The notes beneath the pieces were generated by a model. That model did no database searches, was not told the origin of the DNA, and was given only the letters and a program-made list of their open reading frames with translations. This document shows positions 18,666 to 27,678 of a stretch of DNA of 64,000 bases, in pieces. Location: assembly GCF_028745735.1 (NCBI RefSeq), contig NZ_JAQZSM010000002.1:295147-359146 (forward strand), written 5' to 3'. Source of the stretch: Roseinatronobacter alkalisoli. Lineage in GTDB: Bacteria > Pseudomonadota > Alphaproteobacteria > Rhodobacterales > Rhodobacteraceae. Made by a program: the position numbers and the translations under genes. Within the stretch, counting starts at the first letter, position 1, and every line of letters starts with the position of its first letter.

Positions 18666-19313
18666 CTAATGCCCCAATCCTTCCAGAAGGGGCACAAAAC
18701 GCACTGCGCGCATTTCCTCATACTCAAAACCGTCTTCGTGCCGGATGACGCGGATCAGGCTTTGCACCGTATCTGACTGACCAACCGGCACGACCATGAT
18801 ACCCCCGATCTTCAACTGCGCCAAGAGTGGGCCAGGCGGGTCTTCTGCCGCTGCGGTCACGATGATGCGATCAAACGGCGCCTGTTCGGGCAAACCATGT
18901 GACCCGTCAGATACCATACTGGTTATATTATGCAGACCCAGTTGGTCAAACACGCGCTGCGCCGCCTGCGCCAGTGTGCGGTGGCGTTCCACCGTATAGA
19001 CACGCCGCGCCAGTTGCGACAGGATCGCGGCCTGATAGCCGGACCCGGTGCCCACTTCCAGCACCTTGTCGCGGGGGCTGACCTGCAAGGCTTCGGTCAT
19101 CAGCGCCACGACCGATGGCTGGCTGATGGTCTGTCCGCAGGCAATCGGCAAGGGCATGTCTTCATAGGCGCGGTCGCTGAAAATACCGGTGACAAAGGCG
19201 CGCCGGTCGATCCGTTCCATGGCAGACAGCACCCGCGCATCCGTCACCCCGCGCGAACGGATGGTGTAGATGAAGCGCATGCGCTGTTCTGCCAGATCGT
19301 CATCCTGCGTCAT
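18666..19313 (-). CDS. pcm: Protein-L-isoaspartate O-methyltransferase
   Basis: This 215-residue SAM-dependent methyltransferase repairs isoaspartyl damage in proteins. It shows the family pattern [19 protein letters not shown], then the SAM-binding [15 protein letters not shown], and [14 protein letters not shown] in the middle. Its ATG overlaps the surE stop by four bases, so translation is coupled. The nlpD-like gene follows after 74 bp. Confidence 0.94.
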   Translation of the reverse strand: MTQDDDLAEQRMRFIYTIRSRGVTDARVLSAMERIDRRAFVTGIFSDRAYEDMPLPIACGQTISQPSVVALMTEALQVSPRDKVLEVGTGSGYQAAILSQLARRVYTVERHRTLAQAAQRVFDQLGLHNITSMVSDGSHGLPEQAPFDRIIVTAAAEDPPGPLLAQLKIGGIMVVPVGQSDTVQSLIRVIRHEDGFEYEEMRAVRFVPLLEGLGH

Positions 19314-20095
19314 TCAAGCGCCTTTTTCACATCATTCAACGCATCATGCGCCGTCAGGTCGGCGCGCATGGGCGTGACCGAAATATAGCCGTCCAGATTG
19401 ACTGCTGCATCGGTTCCGGGGGCTGTCGGCTGGTGTTGCGGCCCGCCGGTAATCCACAGAAATTTCCGCCCCGAAGGTGAGATATGCGGCTTCACCCCGA
19501 AAAACGTGTCACGGCGGTAGCCCTGCGGCGTGACGCGCAGCCCTTTTACATCGCCTGTTGCGACGGGCGGGAAATTCACGTTGTAAAACAGCCGGTAGTC
19601 GCCCTGATCCCAGGGCGCGTCCTTGATCAGGCGTTCGATCACGGCCTGACCATGGCCCACGGCGCTGTCAAAAATGGATGGCAGTTCTTCGGTCAGCGGG
19701 CCCATATATTGCGACAAGGCAATCGCGGGCAGTCCCTGAAGCGCCGCTTCCATGGCACCGCCGACAGTGCCGGAATACATGACATTCTCGGCGGCATTAT
19801 TGCCACGGTTGATGCCCGACAGCACCAGATCAGGGCGCGCGCCCTGCAACACGTCATACAGTCCGGCCAGAATACAGTCCGCCGGTGACCCTTCGGCGGC
19901 ATAGCGGCGCTTGTCCAGTCTGGCGATCATCATCGGGTGGGTGTAGCTGATGCAATGGCCCACGCCGGATTGTTCGAACGCGGGTGCCACAACCCAGACT
20001 TCGCCCTTTGGGCCCGCGATATTCTGCGCGATCTGTTCCAGAACCTGCAAGCCCGGGGCATTGATCCCGTCATCATTGGTTACCAGAATGCGCAT
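19310..20095 (-). CDS. surE: 5'/3'-nucleotidase SurE
   Basis: This 261-residue phosphatase hydrolyses nucleoside monophosphates and is linked to stress survival. The NDDGI metal motif at residues 7-11 and the SGINRGNN...[11 protein letters not shown] segment near residue 95 are diagnostic. The open frame extends 40 residues upstream, but the family starts at [10 protein letters not shown], preceded by a GGGGG ribosome site. It leads the surE-pcm-nlpD transcription unit and is divergent from rnpB. Confidence 0.95.
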   Translation of the reverse strand: MRILVTNDDGINAPGLQVLEQIAQNIAGPKGEVWVVAPAFEQSGVGHCISYTHPMMIARLDKRRYAAEGSPADCILAGLYDVLQGARPDLVLSGINRGNNAAENVMYSGTVGGAMEAALQGLPAIALSQYMGPLTEELPSIFDSAVGHGQAVIERLIKDAPWDQGDYRLFYNVNFPPVATGDVKGLRVTPQGYRRDTFFGVKPHISPSGRKFLWITGGPQHQPTAPGTDAAVNLDGYISVTPMRADLTAHDALNDVKKALE

Positions 20096-20230
20096 GATAC
20101 CCCCTAGGTTCGCGTATATCTTGCTTAGAACAGGGCGGCGCAGGCGACAAGGGCCGATGCCCGTACAGCTTTCATATGCCGGTGCGATTGTAGCAGTTGC
20201 AGCGCAGTCCCACATTCCCTATGTGGGGCT

Positions 20231-20632
20231 TGTGCGGATGGTCGGATGGCCGCGTGCAGGCGGAAAACCCCTGTGCGAGGAAAGTCCGGGCTCCATGAAG
20301 TGACGGTGCCGGGTAACGCCCGGCCGGGGTAACCCGAGGGAAAGCGCCACAGAGAACAGACCGCCATGCATGTCATGGTAAGGGTGAAACGGTGGGGTAA
20401 AAGCCCACCGCGGGACGGGTAACCGGACCGGCACGGCAAGCCCCACCGGGAGCAATGCCGAATAGGGACTTCGCGCGGGCATGATCCTTACGGGGATATC
20501 GCCGCAGGGCCACTTCAGCCCGAAGTCCGGGTTGGCAGCTAGATCCTGTCCGTAAGGGCAGGGGCAGATGAATGGTCATCAAGGGGGGCATCCGTCCCCT
20601 GAACAGAACCCGGCTTACAGACCATCCGCACA
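20231..20632 (+). ncRNA. rnpB: RNase P RNA
   Basis: The catalytic RNA of tRNA 5' processing is recognised from its universal cores. GAGGAAAGTCCGGGCTCC lies near 20277, AGGGTGAAACGGTGGGGTAA lies in the middle, and ACAGAACCCGGCTTACAGACC lies at the end near 20604. The terminal helix P1 is visible, with TGTGCGGATGGTC at 20231-20243 pairing with GACCATCCGCACA at 20620-20632. The ends are taken from that pairing. Confidence 0.96.
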
Positions 20633-20786
20633 TTGATTTTCCACCCCGCCGGGCAAAACCGTGGTTGGGGTGGCGGATTATTTCGGGAATCCGGTTGACA
20701 AGGGACAGAACCCTTGTAGAAGGCAGGTTCAGAATTCACGGGCGCAGGGCCGTTCTGGCGCGTGTCCCGGTTCAGGAGAGTAAATT

Positions 20787-20954
20787 ATGGCGAAGCCGAC
20801 CACCATCAAGATCCGTCTGAACTCGACCGCGGGGACCGGGCATTTCTATGTCACCAAAAAGAATGCCCGCACCATGACCGAGAAGATGACAACGCGCAAA
20901 TACGACCCCGTTGTGCGCAAGCATGTCGAATACAAAGAAGGCAAGATCAAGTAA
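20787..20954 (+). CDS. rpmG: 50S ribosomal protein L33
   Basis: This 55-residue basic protein starts [18 protein letters not shown], followed by [11 protein letters not shown] and [18 protein letters not shown], and is plainly L33. No Cys residues are present, so it is the zinc-independent form. AGGAGAG sits nine bases before the ATG. An intrinsic terminator follows 23 bp after the stop. Confidence 0.97.
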   Translation: MAKPTTIKIRLNSTAGTGHFYVTKKNARTMTEKMTTRKYDPVVRKHVEYKEGKIK

Positions 20955-20977
20955 TCCTGCCCGCTTTATGCTGACTG

Positions 20978-21005
20978 AAAACCGCGCCTTCGGGCGCGGT
21001 TTTTC
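20978..21005 (+). terminator. Rho-independent terminator of rpmG
   Basis: ACCGCGCC TTC GGGCGCGGT forms a perfect stem and is followed by TTTTC, directly downstream of rpmG. It is preceded by AAA, so the reverse strand could also stop here. Confidence 0.9.
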
Positions 21006-21029
21006 TTTGGGGAAGGGTGAGGGACACCT

Positions 21030-21254
21030 TTTGGCCTGAAGCAGTCACCCAAAGGCGCGGAATCAAGGCCGCAGGCCGCCGCGCCATCGGTGGGCCGTCC
21101 CGCGGCCTGCCGATGACCCAAGGGCAGTTCAGTCCTTTGAGCTCAGAAGGATGCCGCCTGCATAAACTGCATCCCTTTAACGTCGGACCGGCAGACCCCG
21201 GCCCACTGCTGGCGCGGGCTTGATCCAAGCGCGAGCGTCCCCTTCAGGCCCAAA
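21030..21254. repeat. MITE-like dispersed repeat, copy A
   Basis: This 225-bp intergenic block recurs at 51662-51885 in the same orientation, with roughly four bases in five identical by eye and long exact runs such as CCTGAAGCAGTCACCCAAAG. It begins TTTGGCCTGAA and ends TTCAGGCCCAAA, which is a terminal inverted repeat with one extra C in this copy. An internal GCAGGCCGC...GCGGCCTGC hairpin is present. It has no coding capacity. Inverted ends, small size and intergenic placement after a gene end fit a miniature inverted-repeat transposable element. No target-site duplication could be recognised. Confidence 0.75.
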
Positions 21255-21350
21255 ACCGCCCACCAACGCGCCGTCGCCACCGGACAGGGGCGCGCAATCC
21301 CACGCTTATCTGGCAGCGCATATTCCCGGAACGGAGCAATATGTAGGGCA

Positions 21351-21380
21351 TAAGAAAAGGGCCAGTGTTCCCACCGGCCC
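21351..21380 (-). terminator. Rho-independent terminator of the BI-1 gene
   Basis: Read on the minus strand, GGGCCGGTG pairs with CACTGGCCC across GGAA and is followed by TTTTCTTA. It lies 28 bp past the stop of the Bax-inhibitor gene. Confidence 0.8.
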
Positions 21381-21408
21381 CCTGTGTCATATATGCGTTG
21401 TGCTGTGG

Positions 21409-22191
21409 TTATTCCTGTTGGCCCAGGAACATCAGCAGGAACTGGAACATGTTCAGGAAGCTGATATACAGGCTCAGCGCGCCATCAACGGCCGCTTTGT
21501 CCAGCCAGTCCTGATCGCCAGCCATCGCGTGGGCAACATAGTCGCTTTTGATCTGCTGGGTGTAGAACGCGGTCAGGCCAGCAAAGATCAGAATGCCGAT
21601 GGCCGAAATTGCGAACATCATCGCCGGGCTTGCCAGGAAGATGTTGATGACCATCGCCACGATCAGGCCGATCACACCCATGATCAGGAATGTGCCCATG
21701 CCCGACAGGTCTTTCTTGGTGGTGTATCCCCACAGGCTAAGCCCGCCAAACGCAATCGCGGTCACAAGGAAGGTCTGTGTGATCGAATAGCTGGTGAAGA
21801 CCAGAAAGATGGAACTCAGCGACAAGCCGATCGCGCTTGCAAACACGAAAAAGCCAAGCTGCACACCAGCGGCGGATGCACGGCGCATCAGCGCGCCCCA
21901 GCCAAACAGGATAAAGGCCAGCGGCGCGAACATGATGACCCAGCGCAGCGGCGACAGATAGATTGCCCCGCCCAGGCTGTTCAGCAGCGTGCCATTGGGC
22001 AGTTGGGCGACAGCAGCGCTTGGGTCTGTGGTGACCGCCAGCCCTGAAATGGCCCATGCGGCGGCAGCCGTGATCAGCATGCCTACGGACATGGTGCCGT
22101 AAACCTTGTTCATATGTGCGCGCAAGCCCGCGTCGATCTGTTCAGCGCGAGCACCACTCACCTGAGCGCGCATCGTGTTGAAATTGGCCAT
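21409..22191 (-). CDS. Bax inhibitor-1 (YbhL/YccA) family membrane protein
   Basis: This 260-residue integral membrane protein has seven hydrophobic segments starting near residues 30, 83, 109, 138, 162, 190 and 235. Family marks include MNKVYGTMSVGMLITAAAAW at the first helix and YSITQTFLVTAIAFGGLSLWG in the centre. BI-1 proteins act as pH-sensitive calcium leak channels in the inner membrane. The ATG at 22191 is preferred over the upstream GTG, since GGAGG lies five bases before it. The 5' leader carries a terminator-like hairpin. Confidence 0.92.
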   Translation of the reverse strand: MANFNTMRAQVSGARAEQIDAGLRAHMNKVYGTMSVGMLITAAAAWAISGLAVTTDPSAAVAQLPNGTLLNSLGGAIYLSPLRWVIMFAPLAFILFGWGALMRRASAAGVQLGFFVFASAIGLSLSSIFLVFTSYSITQTFLVTAIAFGGLSLWGYTTKKDLSGMGTFLIMGVIGLIVAMVINIFLASPAMMFAISAIGILIFAGLTAFYTQQIKSDYVAHAMAGDQDWLDKAAVDGALSLYISFLNMFQFLLMFLGQQE

Positions 22192-22203
22192 TTTCACCTC
22201 CGG

Positions 22204-22232
22204 TCAAAAAAATACGCGGGTTCCCGCGCGTT
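22204..22232 (-). promoter_or_regulatory. ybhL-type leader hairpin upstream of the BI-1 gene
   Basis: On the minus strand CGCGGG AA CCCGCG is followed by TA and seven T, and then by the GGAGG ribosome site and ATG. This is an intrinsic terminator placed a few bases before the start codon. A structured ybhL leader RNA upstream of this gene family is known in alphaproteobacteria, and this fits that position and form. It suggests control of BI-1 expression by transcription attenuation. Confidence 0.65.
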
Positions 22233-22327
22233 CATGTCCTGAATATCATGCCGAAAGCCACAGAATTCAAGCATTTCCGAAGCAAAATAGACAGGATTTG
22301 AACTGAGTAACCCAACAGTGCTGTCTG

Positions 22328-23299
22328 TCAGGCACCGTCGCGCAGGGATATGACAATCTTGCCCGTCGACTTGCGGTTCCGCAACAGTTCAAAACCCTCG
22401 AAAACCTGATCGAATGGCAGGACATGGCTGATATGCGGCTTGATTCGTCCCTGCGCATACCAGCTCAGCAGTTCCTGCAGGCTGTCTGTCAGCGCTTTTG
22501 GCGCGAAATTCAGATAGCCGCCCCAGTAAAGCCCGATCACTGTAAGGTTCTTGACCAGCAGGATATTGGCCGGAAACCGCGGCACAGTGCCACCTGCAAA
22601 ACCAATGGCCAGAAAGCGCCCTTCCGGGCGCAATGCATGCAGCGCTGCGCTGGCCATCGGTTCGCCGATCGCGTCATAGACCACATCGACCCCGCCCATG
22701 TCTTTCAGCGCGCTGCGCAAATCGGTGGTGTCGCTGTCCAGACAGACCGATGCCCCGGCCTGTTCTGCAATCTTCAGTTTTTCCACGCCACGCGCCACCG
22801 CAACGACCCGCGCGCCCATTTGCGCCGCTGTTTCCACAGCGGTCAGTCCGACCCCGCCTGCGGCACCCAGAACAACAAGTGTTTCATTCGGCTGTAAGCT
22901 GGCGCGGTGGCGCAATGCCAGATGGGATGTGCCATAGGCCACCAGAAAACCCGAAGCTTCTGTCATTGGCATATTGTCCGGCAGGGCGATGCAGCGCGCG
23001 GCGGGGCAGGTTGCCATTTCGGCCAGACCGCCTTGGCCCGTGAATGCCGCGACGCGCTGCCCGACATGAAACCCTGTCACATCGGGGCTGATTGCGCGGA
23101 TCGTGCCTGCAATTTCCATGCCGAGTGTTGCAGGCAAGGCGGGGCGTTCCTGATACTGCCCCTTCATCATAAGCAAATCAGCGAAATTCAAGCCGCATGC
23201 GGCAACATCAATCAGGACTTCGCCCGGTCCGTGGACCGGTTCGCGAATCTGCTGGAATGTTGGGGGTGATTCGGTGCTTTCCAGACGAACTGCGCGCAT
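22328..23299 (-). CDS. NADPH:quinone oxidoreductase (zinc-free MDR family)
   Basis: This 323-residue medium-chain dehydrogenase/reductase belongs to the quinone reductase (QOR) subgroup. The N-terminal catalytic half contains CGLNFADLLMMKGQY and the Rossmann half the motif VLGAAGGVGLTAVE near residue 145. The structural and catalytic zinc cysteines of alcohol dehydrogenases are absent. The reaction is NADPH-dependent reduction of quinones or enones. The start ATG at 23299 gives MRAVRLES, and a TTG four codons earlier is an alternative. The gene is monocistronic and divergent from the XRE gene. Confidence 0.88.
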   Translation of the reverse strand: MRAVRLESTESPPTFQQIREPVHGPGEVLIDVAACGLNFADLLMMKGQYQERPALPATLGMEIAGTIRAISPDVTGFHVGQRVAAFTGQGGLAEMATCPAARCIALPDNMPMTEASGFLVAYGTSHLALRHRASLQPNETLVVLGAAGGVGLTAVETAAQMGARVVAVARGVEKLKIAEQAGASVCLDSDTTDLRSALKDMGGVDVVYDAIGEPMASAALHALRPEGRFLAIGFAGGTVPRFPANILLVKNLTVIGLYWGGYLNFAPKALTDSLQELLSWYAQGRIKPHISHVLPFDQVFEGFELLRNRKSTGKIVISLRDGA

Positions 23300-23652
23300 T
23301 TTCAGGCCCAATGACGACGATTCGTGGTAGTCTGGCCCAGTTGCGTGGCAGTGGCAAGGGACGCGCTACCAGCGGTATTCGCAATGCGCTTCGATCAGCC
23401 TAAGGTTGTTTGCAAAACGCAACGCAAATTGCGAATAAGAAAAAAAATGCGGGCTGTGAAACAATTGATCAACCCTTCTCCATCAGTATGATTTACACCC
23501 ATGGTTGAGCTTGCCGCGTCAGAGTTCGTGTTGCCCATTTCGGGCGGGTAAAGTAGCGGCAAGCTTGCCTTTTGGCAGTATTGCGTGGCCCATGATTGTA
23601 TTGGCTGGCACCTGCGTCCATACGAGTATATGTAATCTAGACTGGGGAAAAT
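23300..23652. other. Intergenic region between divergent genes
   Basis: This 353-bp A+T-richer region separates the quinone oxidoreductase gene from the XRE regulator and should carry both promoters. A run of A at 23438-23447 and near-repeats of CGCAA/TTGCG at 23385-23435 could be protein-binding sites. I see no small gene in it. Confidence 0.5.
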
Positions 23653-24006
23653 ATGTCACATCCTGTTGATATCCATGTAGGTCAGCGCATCCGGCAACGC
23701 CGGTGGGCAATTGGTATGACCCAGCAGCAACTTGCTGAAATTGTTGGTATAAAATTCCAGCAAATTCAGAAATACGAAACCGGTATGAACCGTGTTTCGG
23801 CCTCCCGGCTGTGGGATATCGCGCAGGCACTGAAGGTTGCGATAACGTTCTTTTTCGAAGACGTGGATCAGGAACAGCCCAGTGCAGAAGACGATATGTT
23901 GTCCAACAAGGAAACGCTGGATTTGTTGCGCACCTATTATGCGATCCCAGAAAACCAGCGCAAACGGCTGTTTGATCTTGCACGCGCGCTGGGCGAAGTT
24001 GCCTGA
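23653..24006 (+). CDS. XRE-family helix-turn-helix regulator
   Basis: This 117-residue protein has an N-terminal Cro/CI-type HTH at about residues 9-65 (RIRQRRWAIGMTQQQLAEIVG, then FQQIQKYETGMNRVSASRL) and a short acidic-to-helical tail. The recognition helix and the YE-x-G-x-N-R turn are characteristic. This short single-domain form is widespread in Rhodobacterales. It lies 111 bp upstream of hisN on the same strand and may be transcribed with it. The ATG has GGGGAAA just before it. Confidence 0.88.
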   Translation: MSHPVDIHVGQRIRQRRWAIGMTQQQLAEIVGIKFQQIQKYETGMNRVSASRLWDIAQALKVAITFFFEDVDQEQPSAEDDMLSNKETLDLLRTYYAIPENQRKRLFDLARALGEVA

Positions 24007-24117
24007 CTGCGGGTCTGCGGGGTTTCCCTGGGCGACGGGTGTTGCGATCCCGGCACTGACAGGCCAATAAGGGGTCAGTAACCGGCCTGTCCGGACCGCG
24101 ACATAAGGGATTGCAGG

Positions 24118-24927
24118 GTGAAAGATCGCACAACTATTGCCGCGCCCGAGCGGTCCCAGCTGATCACATTGATACATGAATTTGCAGATGCGGCGCGGGT
24201 GGAAACCCTGCGCCATTTTCGGCAGTCAGGCCTGACGGCTGACAACAAATCCGCCGATGGGTTCGACCCTGTGACCATTGCCGATCGCGCAGTGGAGCAG
24301 CTGATACGCGACCGCCTTGCGCAGATGCGCCCCGATGACGGTATTACGGGCGAAGAATTCGCCCCGGTGCCAACACGCTCAGGTCTGACATGGGTTATTG
24401 ACCCGATTGATGGCACACGCTCTTTCCTTAGTGGTTCCCCCTGCTGGGGCGTCTTGATTGCCGTTGCTGACCAAAGCGGGCCGTTTCTGGGCGTGATCGA
24501 CCAACCCTATATTGGTGAACGCTTTCTTGGCGGGCTTGGCATGGCCGAAGCGACCGGCCCGCAGGGCGCGGCTGCGCTGCATTGTCGCGCAACCCCGGAT
24601 TTGCGGGATGCGATCCTGTTTTCCACCTTCCCCGAGATTGGCACAGATGATGAATGCCGTGCGTTTCAGCGCGTATCCACAGCCTGCCGCCTGACACGCT
24701 ATGGCATGGATTGCTACGCCTATGCGCTTCTGGCACTTGGCCAGATTGATCTGGTCATCGAGGCGGGCCTGAATGTTTACGACATCGCCGCCCCGATTGC
24801 CGTGATTGAAGCGGCGGGCGGCATAGTGACCAACTGGCAGGGCGGGGCCGTGGGGCCCGGTGGTCAGGCGCTTGCCGCAGCAAATCCTGATATTCACGCG
24901 CAGGCAATGGCGTTGCTGAACGCCTGA
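24118..24927 (+). CDS. hisN: Inositol monophosphatase-family histidinol-phosphatase
   Basis: This 269-residue lithium-sensitive-type phosphatase has GEEFAPV, WVIDPIDGTRSFLSG and the C-terminal DIAAPIAVIEAAGG motif, which together bind the catalytic metals. In Rhodobacterales proteins like this serve as HisN, removing phosphate from histidinol phosphate. The family also includes inositol and 3'-phosphoadenosine phosphatases, so the substrate is inferred. The predicted start is a GTG with AGG just upstream. Confidence 0.82.
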   Translation: MKDRTTIAAPERSQLITLIHEFADAARVETLRHFRQSGLTADNKSADGFDPVTIADRAVEQLIRDRLAQMRPDDGITGEEFAPVPTRSGLTWVIDPIDGTRSFLSGSPCWGVLIAVADQSGPFLGVIDQPYIGERFLGGLGMAEATGPQGAAALHCRATPDLRDAILFSTFPEIGTDDECRAFQRVSTACRLTRYGMDCYAYALLALGQIDLVIEAGLNVYDIAAPIAVIEAAGGIVTNWQGGAVGPGGQALAAANPDIHAQAMALLNA

Positions 24928-24938
24928 CCAGTGGGCCT

Positions 24939-25688
24939 TCAGGCGGTGGGGGGTGATACCTCGTTGATTGCGGCGGTAATTAGGTTCAGGCAATCCGGTG
25001 TTGAAAACCGGTGATCCATATCCTTGACCAGCCGCAGATGCATATCCGGGCAATCGGCATGTTCCAGCAACCGCAGCGGCACGGAAATATCCACGGCTTC
25101 ATCACGGGTTCCCTGCATCAGGCGCACCGGAAATGGCAATGCCAAAGGTGCCCGCAACACCAGCTGTGACTTGCCATCCTCGAACAGGCGGCGTGTCAGA
25201 ATATAGGGCTGGTCGTCATAATCATTGGGCAGTTCGGTCTGCCCGGTCTGTGTCACCTGCTGTTGCTGCGCCGGTGTCAGTTGGGGCCACATGCTGTCTT
25301 CGGTAAAATCCGGGGCGGCGGCGACACCTATGAGGGCATGCACCCGTTCCGGCATTGCCCGTGCGAGCAGCAAGGCAATCCAGCCGCCCATGGATGACCC
25401 GACCAGAATTTGCGGTCCGCTGGTCAGTGCCGTAATGGCGGCAGCCGCGTCCTCGGCCCAGTCGCCGATACAGCCATCGGTAAATGCGCCCGAACTCTGG
25501 CCGTGTCCGGAATAGTCAAACCGCAGGAAGGCCCGCCCTGCGGTCTTTGCCCAGTCTTCCAGGAAAACTGCCTTGGTTCCGCTCATGTCGGATTTGAAAC
25601 CGCCAAGAAAAACAATGCCCGGTGTGCTGCCGTCGATGCGGGAATAGGCTAATGAGCGGCCGCCCGGTGTATGGAGGAAACTGGTCAA
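24939..25688 (-). CDS. Alpha/beta hydrolase
   Basis: This protein of about 249 residues has the serine hydrolase fold. The nucleophile elbow is GSSMGGW, the acid is in GTRDEAVD and the histidine in MDHRF, so the triad is complete. The oxyanion segment GGFKSDMSGTKA resembles the acyl-peptidase/thioesterase type. The longer frame reaches 25835, but the first 49 residues look unstructured and a TTG at 25688 has AAAGGA five bases upstream, so I prefer that start. The substrate is unknown. It is convergent with hisN. Confidence 0.78.
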   Translation of the reverse strand: MTSFLHTPGGRSLAYSRIDGSTPGIVFLGGFKSDMSGTKAVFLEDWAKTAGRAFLRFDYSGHGQSSGAFTDGCIGDWAEDAAAAITALTSGPQILVGSSMGGWIALLLARAMPERVHALIGVAAAPDFTEDSMWPQLTPAQQQQVTQTGQTELPNDYDDQPYILTRRLFEDGKSQLVLRAPLALPFPVRLMQGTRDEAVDISVPLRLLEHADCPDMHLRLVKDMDHRFSTPDCLNLITAAINEVSPPTA

Positions 25689-25831
25689 GGGTGTCCTTTG
25701 TCTGGATTTCAGTATGTTGCGGCCGAAAACTGTCCGGTCCGATGGCGTGGTTGCTGGCCCCGCGCGGCGGGGTTCTTTTTGCAGTCTTGCGTCAAATGTT
25801 GTCGAATACAAGCCCGCCATGGCAAAAATAT

Positions 25832-27094
25832 TCATGTAATCAGCCCTTTGGGGCGCATGGTGTCAGATGGTGCATAATCGTTGAATTCAATGATCACGCC
25901 TGACACGTCATCGCTGAATTCATCTTTTCCCGCCCATTTCCCAAGCTGCCATTTCAGCGAATCCAGGAAATCCAGCCCACAGGACATGACCAGGCTTTCC
26001 ATCATCCGGCCCAGACGATCCTGCCCGAATTCCTGATCCAGGGTGTTCTGGCATTCCGTGATTCCGTCGGAATACAGAAACAACCTGTCGCCCGGTCCAA
26101 GGATCACGTCAAAACTGGAATAGCTTGCCTGTGGAATCAGCCCGACTGGCAAGCCCCCCATCCCGACGAATTCCACATTGCCGCCCTTGCGTTGCACCGC
26201 CGGGTGCGGGTGCCCGGCCTGCACGATGGATGCGCGCCCGGTGACAAGATCCAGATCAGCATAGGCAAGGGTCAGGTAGGTTTCCGTCTCCATCTCCGCC
26301 AGCATCAGGTCATTCATGCGTGCAGCGACCTGTGCAGGGCTGCAAGCTGTCGTTTCGCCGCTGACCCGGTCATGGGAAAAGGCGATATTCTGGCTTTGCG
26401 CACCTTCGGAAAACAACGCGCTGATGCGCGCGCTCAGCATTGCGGCGGCGACGCCATGCCCCGACACGTCAATTGAATAGACACCGATCCGGTTGTCCGA
26501 AATCCGGAACGCGCCGACAAGATCGCCGCCCACATGGCCCGAGGACTGCAACAGAAAGGCAAGCTGGCTGCGGCCGAATTCGCGAAACCGTTCACGAATA
26601 AGTGCATGTTGCAACTTGCGCGCTTCCTGCAGATCGCGTTCCAGCGCGTCATGTACCTGCTGCAACTGCTGCAGCGTCTTGCGGACCTCGCGTTCCATGT
26701 CCAGCAAGCGTTCACCGGCACTGATTCTGGCGCGCAATTCCATGGTAGACACCGGCTTGGTCAGAAAATCATCGGCGCCGACATTCAGCCCTTCGGCCAC
26801 TGCGGTTTTGTCATTCTTCGTAGTTAACAGAATGAAATAGCTGTAAAATTCGTTTTTTTGCGCGCGGAATTTTTGACAGAATTGCAGACCGTTCATTCCC
26901 GGCATCATCCAGTCGGACAAGACAAGGTCGAAATGGGTTTTCCCGCACAGGTCCAGCGCGTCTTCGCCTGATGCGGCTTCGGTCGTTTCATACCCCCAAC
27001 CTTGCAGATGGCGCTGGAAAATAAGCCGCTGCGCGCGGCTGTCATCCACGATGAGCGCATGCTTTCGGACTGGCTTTCCCGCCGCGCAAGCCAT
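25832..27094 (-). CDS. Response regulator with PP2C-type (SpoIIE) phosphatase domain
   Basis: This 420-residue protein joins a receiver domain to a protein phosphatase. In the receiver, D17/D18 and D61 (in VLSDWMMPG) and K111 (FLTKP) form the phosphorylation site. A coiled linker (about 125-185) leads into an RsbU/SpoIIE domain with GGDLVGAF and DVSGHGVAAAML holding the metal-binding Asp residues. Such proteins control anti-sigma factor antagonists or similar partner switches. The divergent Hpt gene next to it suggests a phosphorelay input, as in the HsbR-HptB pair of Pseudomonas. The start is uncertain; 27094 is the first ATG before the receiver, and the frame is open to 27187. Confidence 0.87.
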   Translation of the reverse strand: MACAAGKPVRKHALIVDDSRAQRLIFQRHLQGWGYETTEAASGEDALDLCGKTHFDLVLSDWMMPGMNGLQFCQKFRAQKNEFYSYFILLTTKNDKTAVAEGLNVGADDFLTKPVSTMELRARISAGERLLDMEREVRKTLQQLQQVHDALERDLQEARKLQHALIRERFREFGRSQLAFLLQSSGHVGGDLVGAFRISDNRIGVYSIDVSGHGVAAAMLSARISALFSEGAQSQNIAFSHDRVSGETTACSPAQVAARMNDLMLAEMETETYLTLAYADLDLVTGRASIVQAGHPHPAVQRKGGNVEFVGMGGLPVGLIPQASYSSFDVILGPGDRLFLYSDGITECQNTLDQEFGQDRLGRMMESLVMSCGLDFLDSLKWQLGKWAGKDEFSDDVSGVIIEFNDYAPSDTMRPKGLIT

Positions 27095-27277
27095 ACGTTT
27101 CTTGAAGTCTGTTTCCAACGGACGCCCCGGGCAGCAATGAACGGCAAAGGTGATATCGCATGCAAGGTAGCATCTTCGTTTTAACAACCAGTGAACACCC
27201 GGTCGGTTTTGCGGTGTTTTCGCAGTTACCTGACCTTAACGAAATGGCTGTATTCAGTGCAAAATCGGGTGAAAGGC

Positions 27278-27610
27278 ATGCCTGTGATTGATTGGACACG
27301 CGTTCAGGAACTGTATGAAGAAATAGGCGAGGACGCGTTTGAGGAAGTGTTGTCCCTTTTTGTCGAGGAGGTGGATGAAGCGCTGGAACGGTTGCACGCG
27401 GCAGACACATCTGCGGCCAGCATGTCGGAATTCCATTTTCTGAAGGGTGCGGCGCTGAATCTGGGTCTGTCAGAAATGGCCGAAGTTTGCAGCCGTGGCG
27501 AAAAAATGTCCAATGATGCCGCCCCGACCGAAGCGGAAGCCGCTTCGGTCCTGACGGGGTTTCCCAGTGCGATCAGGGTGTTACAGGACAAGTGGCGCAA
27601 CCAGATATAA
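27278..27610 (+). CDS. Hpt-domain phosphotransfer protein
   Basis: This 110-residue all-helical protein has the Hpt phosphosite in FHFLKGAALNLG, the histidine near residue 54 being the likely phosphoacceptor. It carries no kinase or other domain, so it is a stand-alone relay carrier. It is divergent from the receiver-PP2C gene, which is probably its phosphorylation partner. The start at 27278 has GAAAGG upstream and removes 29 poorly conserved residues. Confidence 0.88.
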   Translation: MPVIDWTRVQELYEEIGEDAFEEVLSLFVEEVDEALERLHAADTSAASMSEFHFLKGAALNLGLSEMAEVCSRGEKMSNDAAPTEAEAASVLTGFPSAIRVLQDKWRNQI

Positions 27611-27678
27611 GTTGCGCCTTGCAAAGCCCCCGGCGTGGATGAGAGGAAACCCGGCGCAGGTCACGTTCCGGCTTGCGG

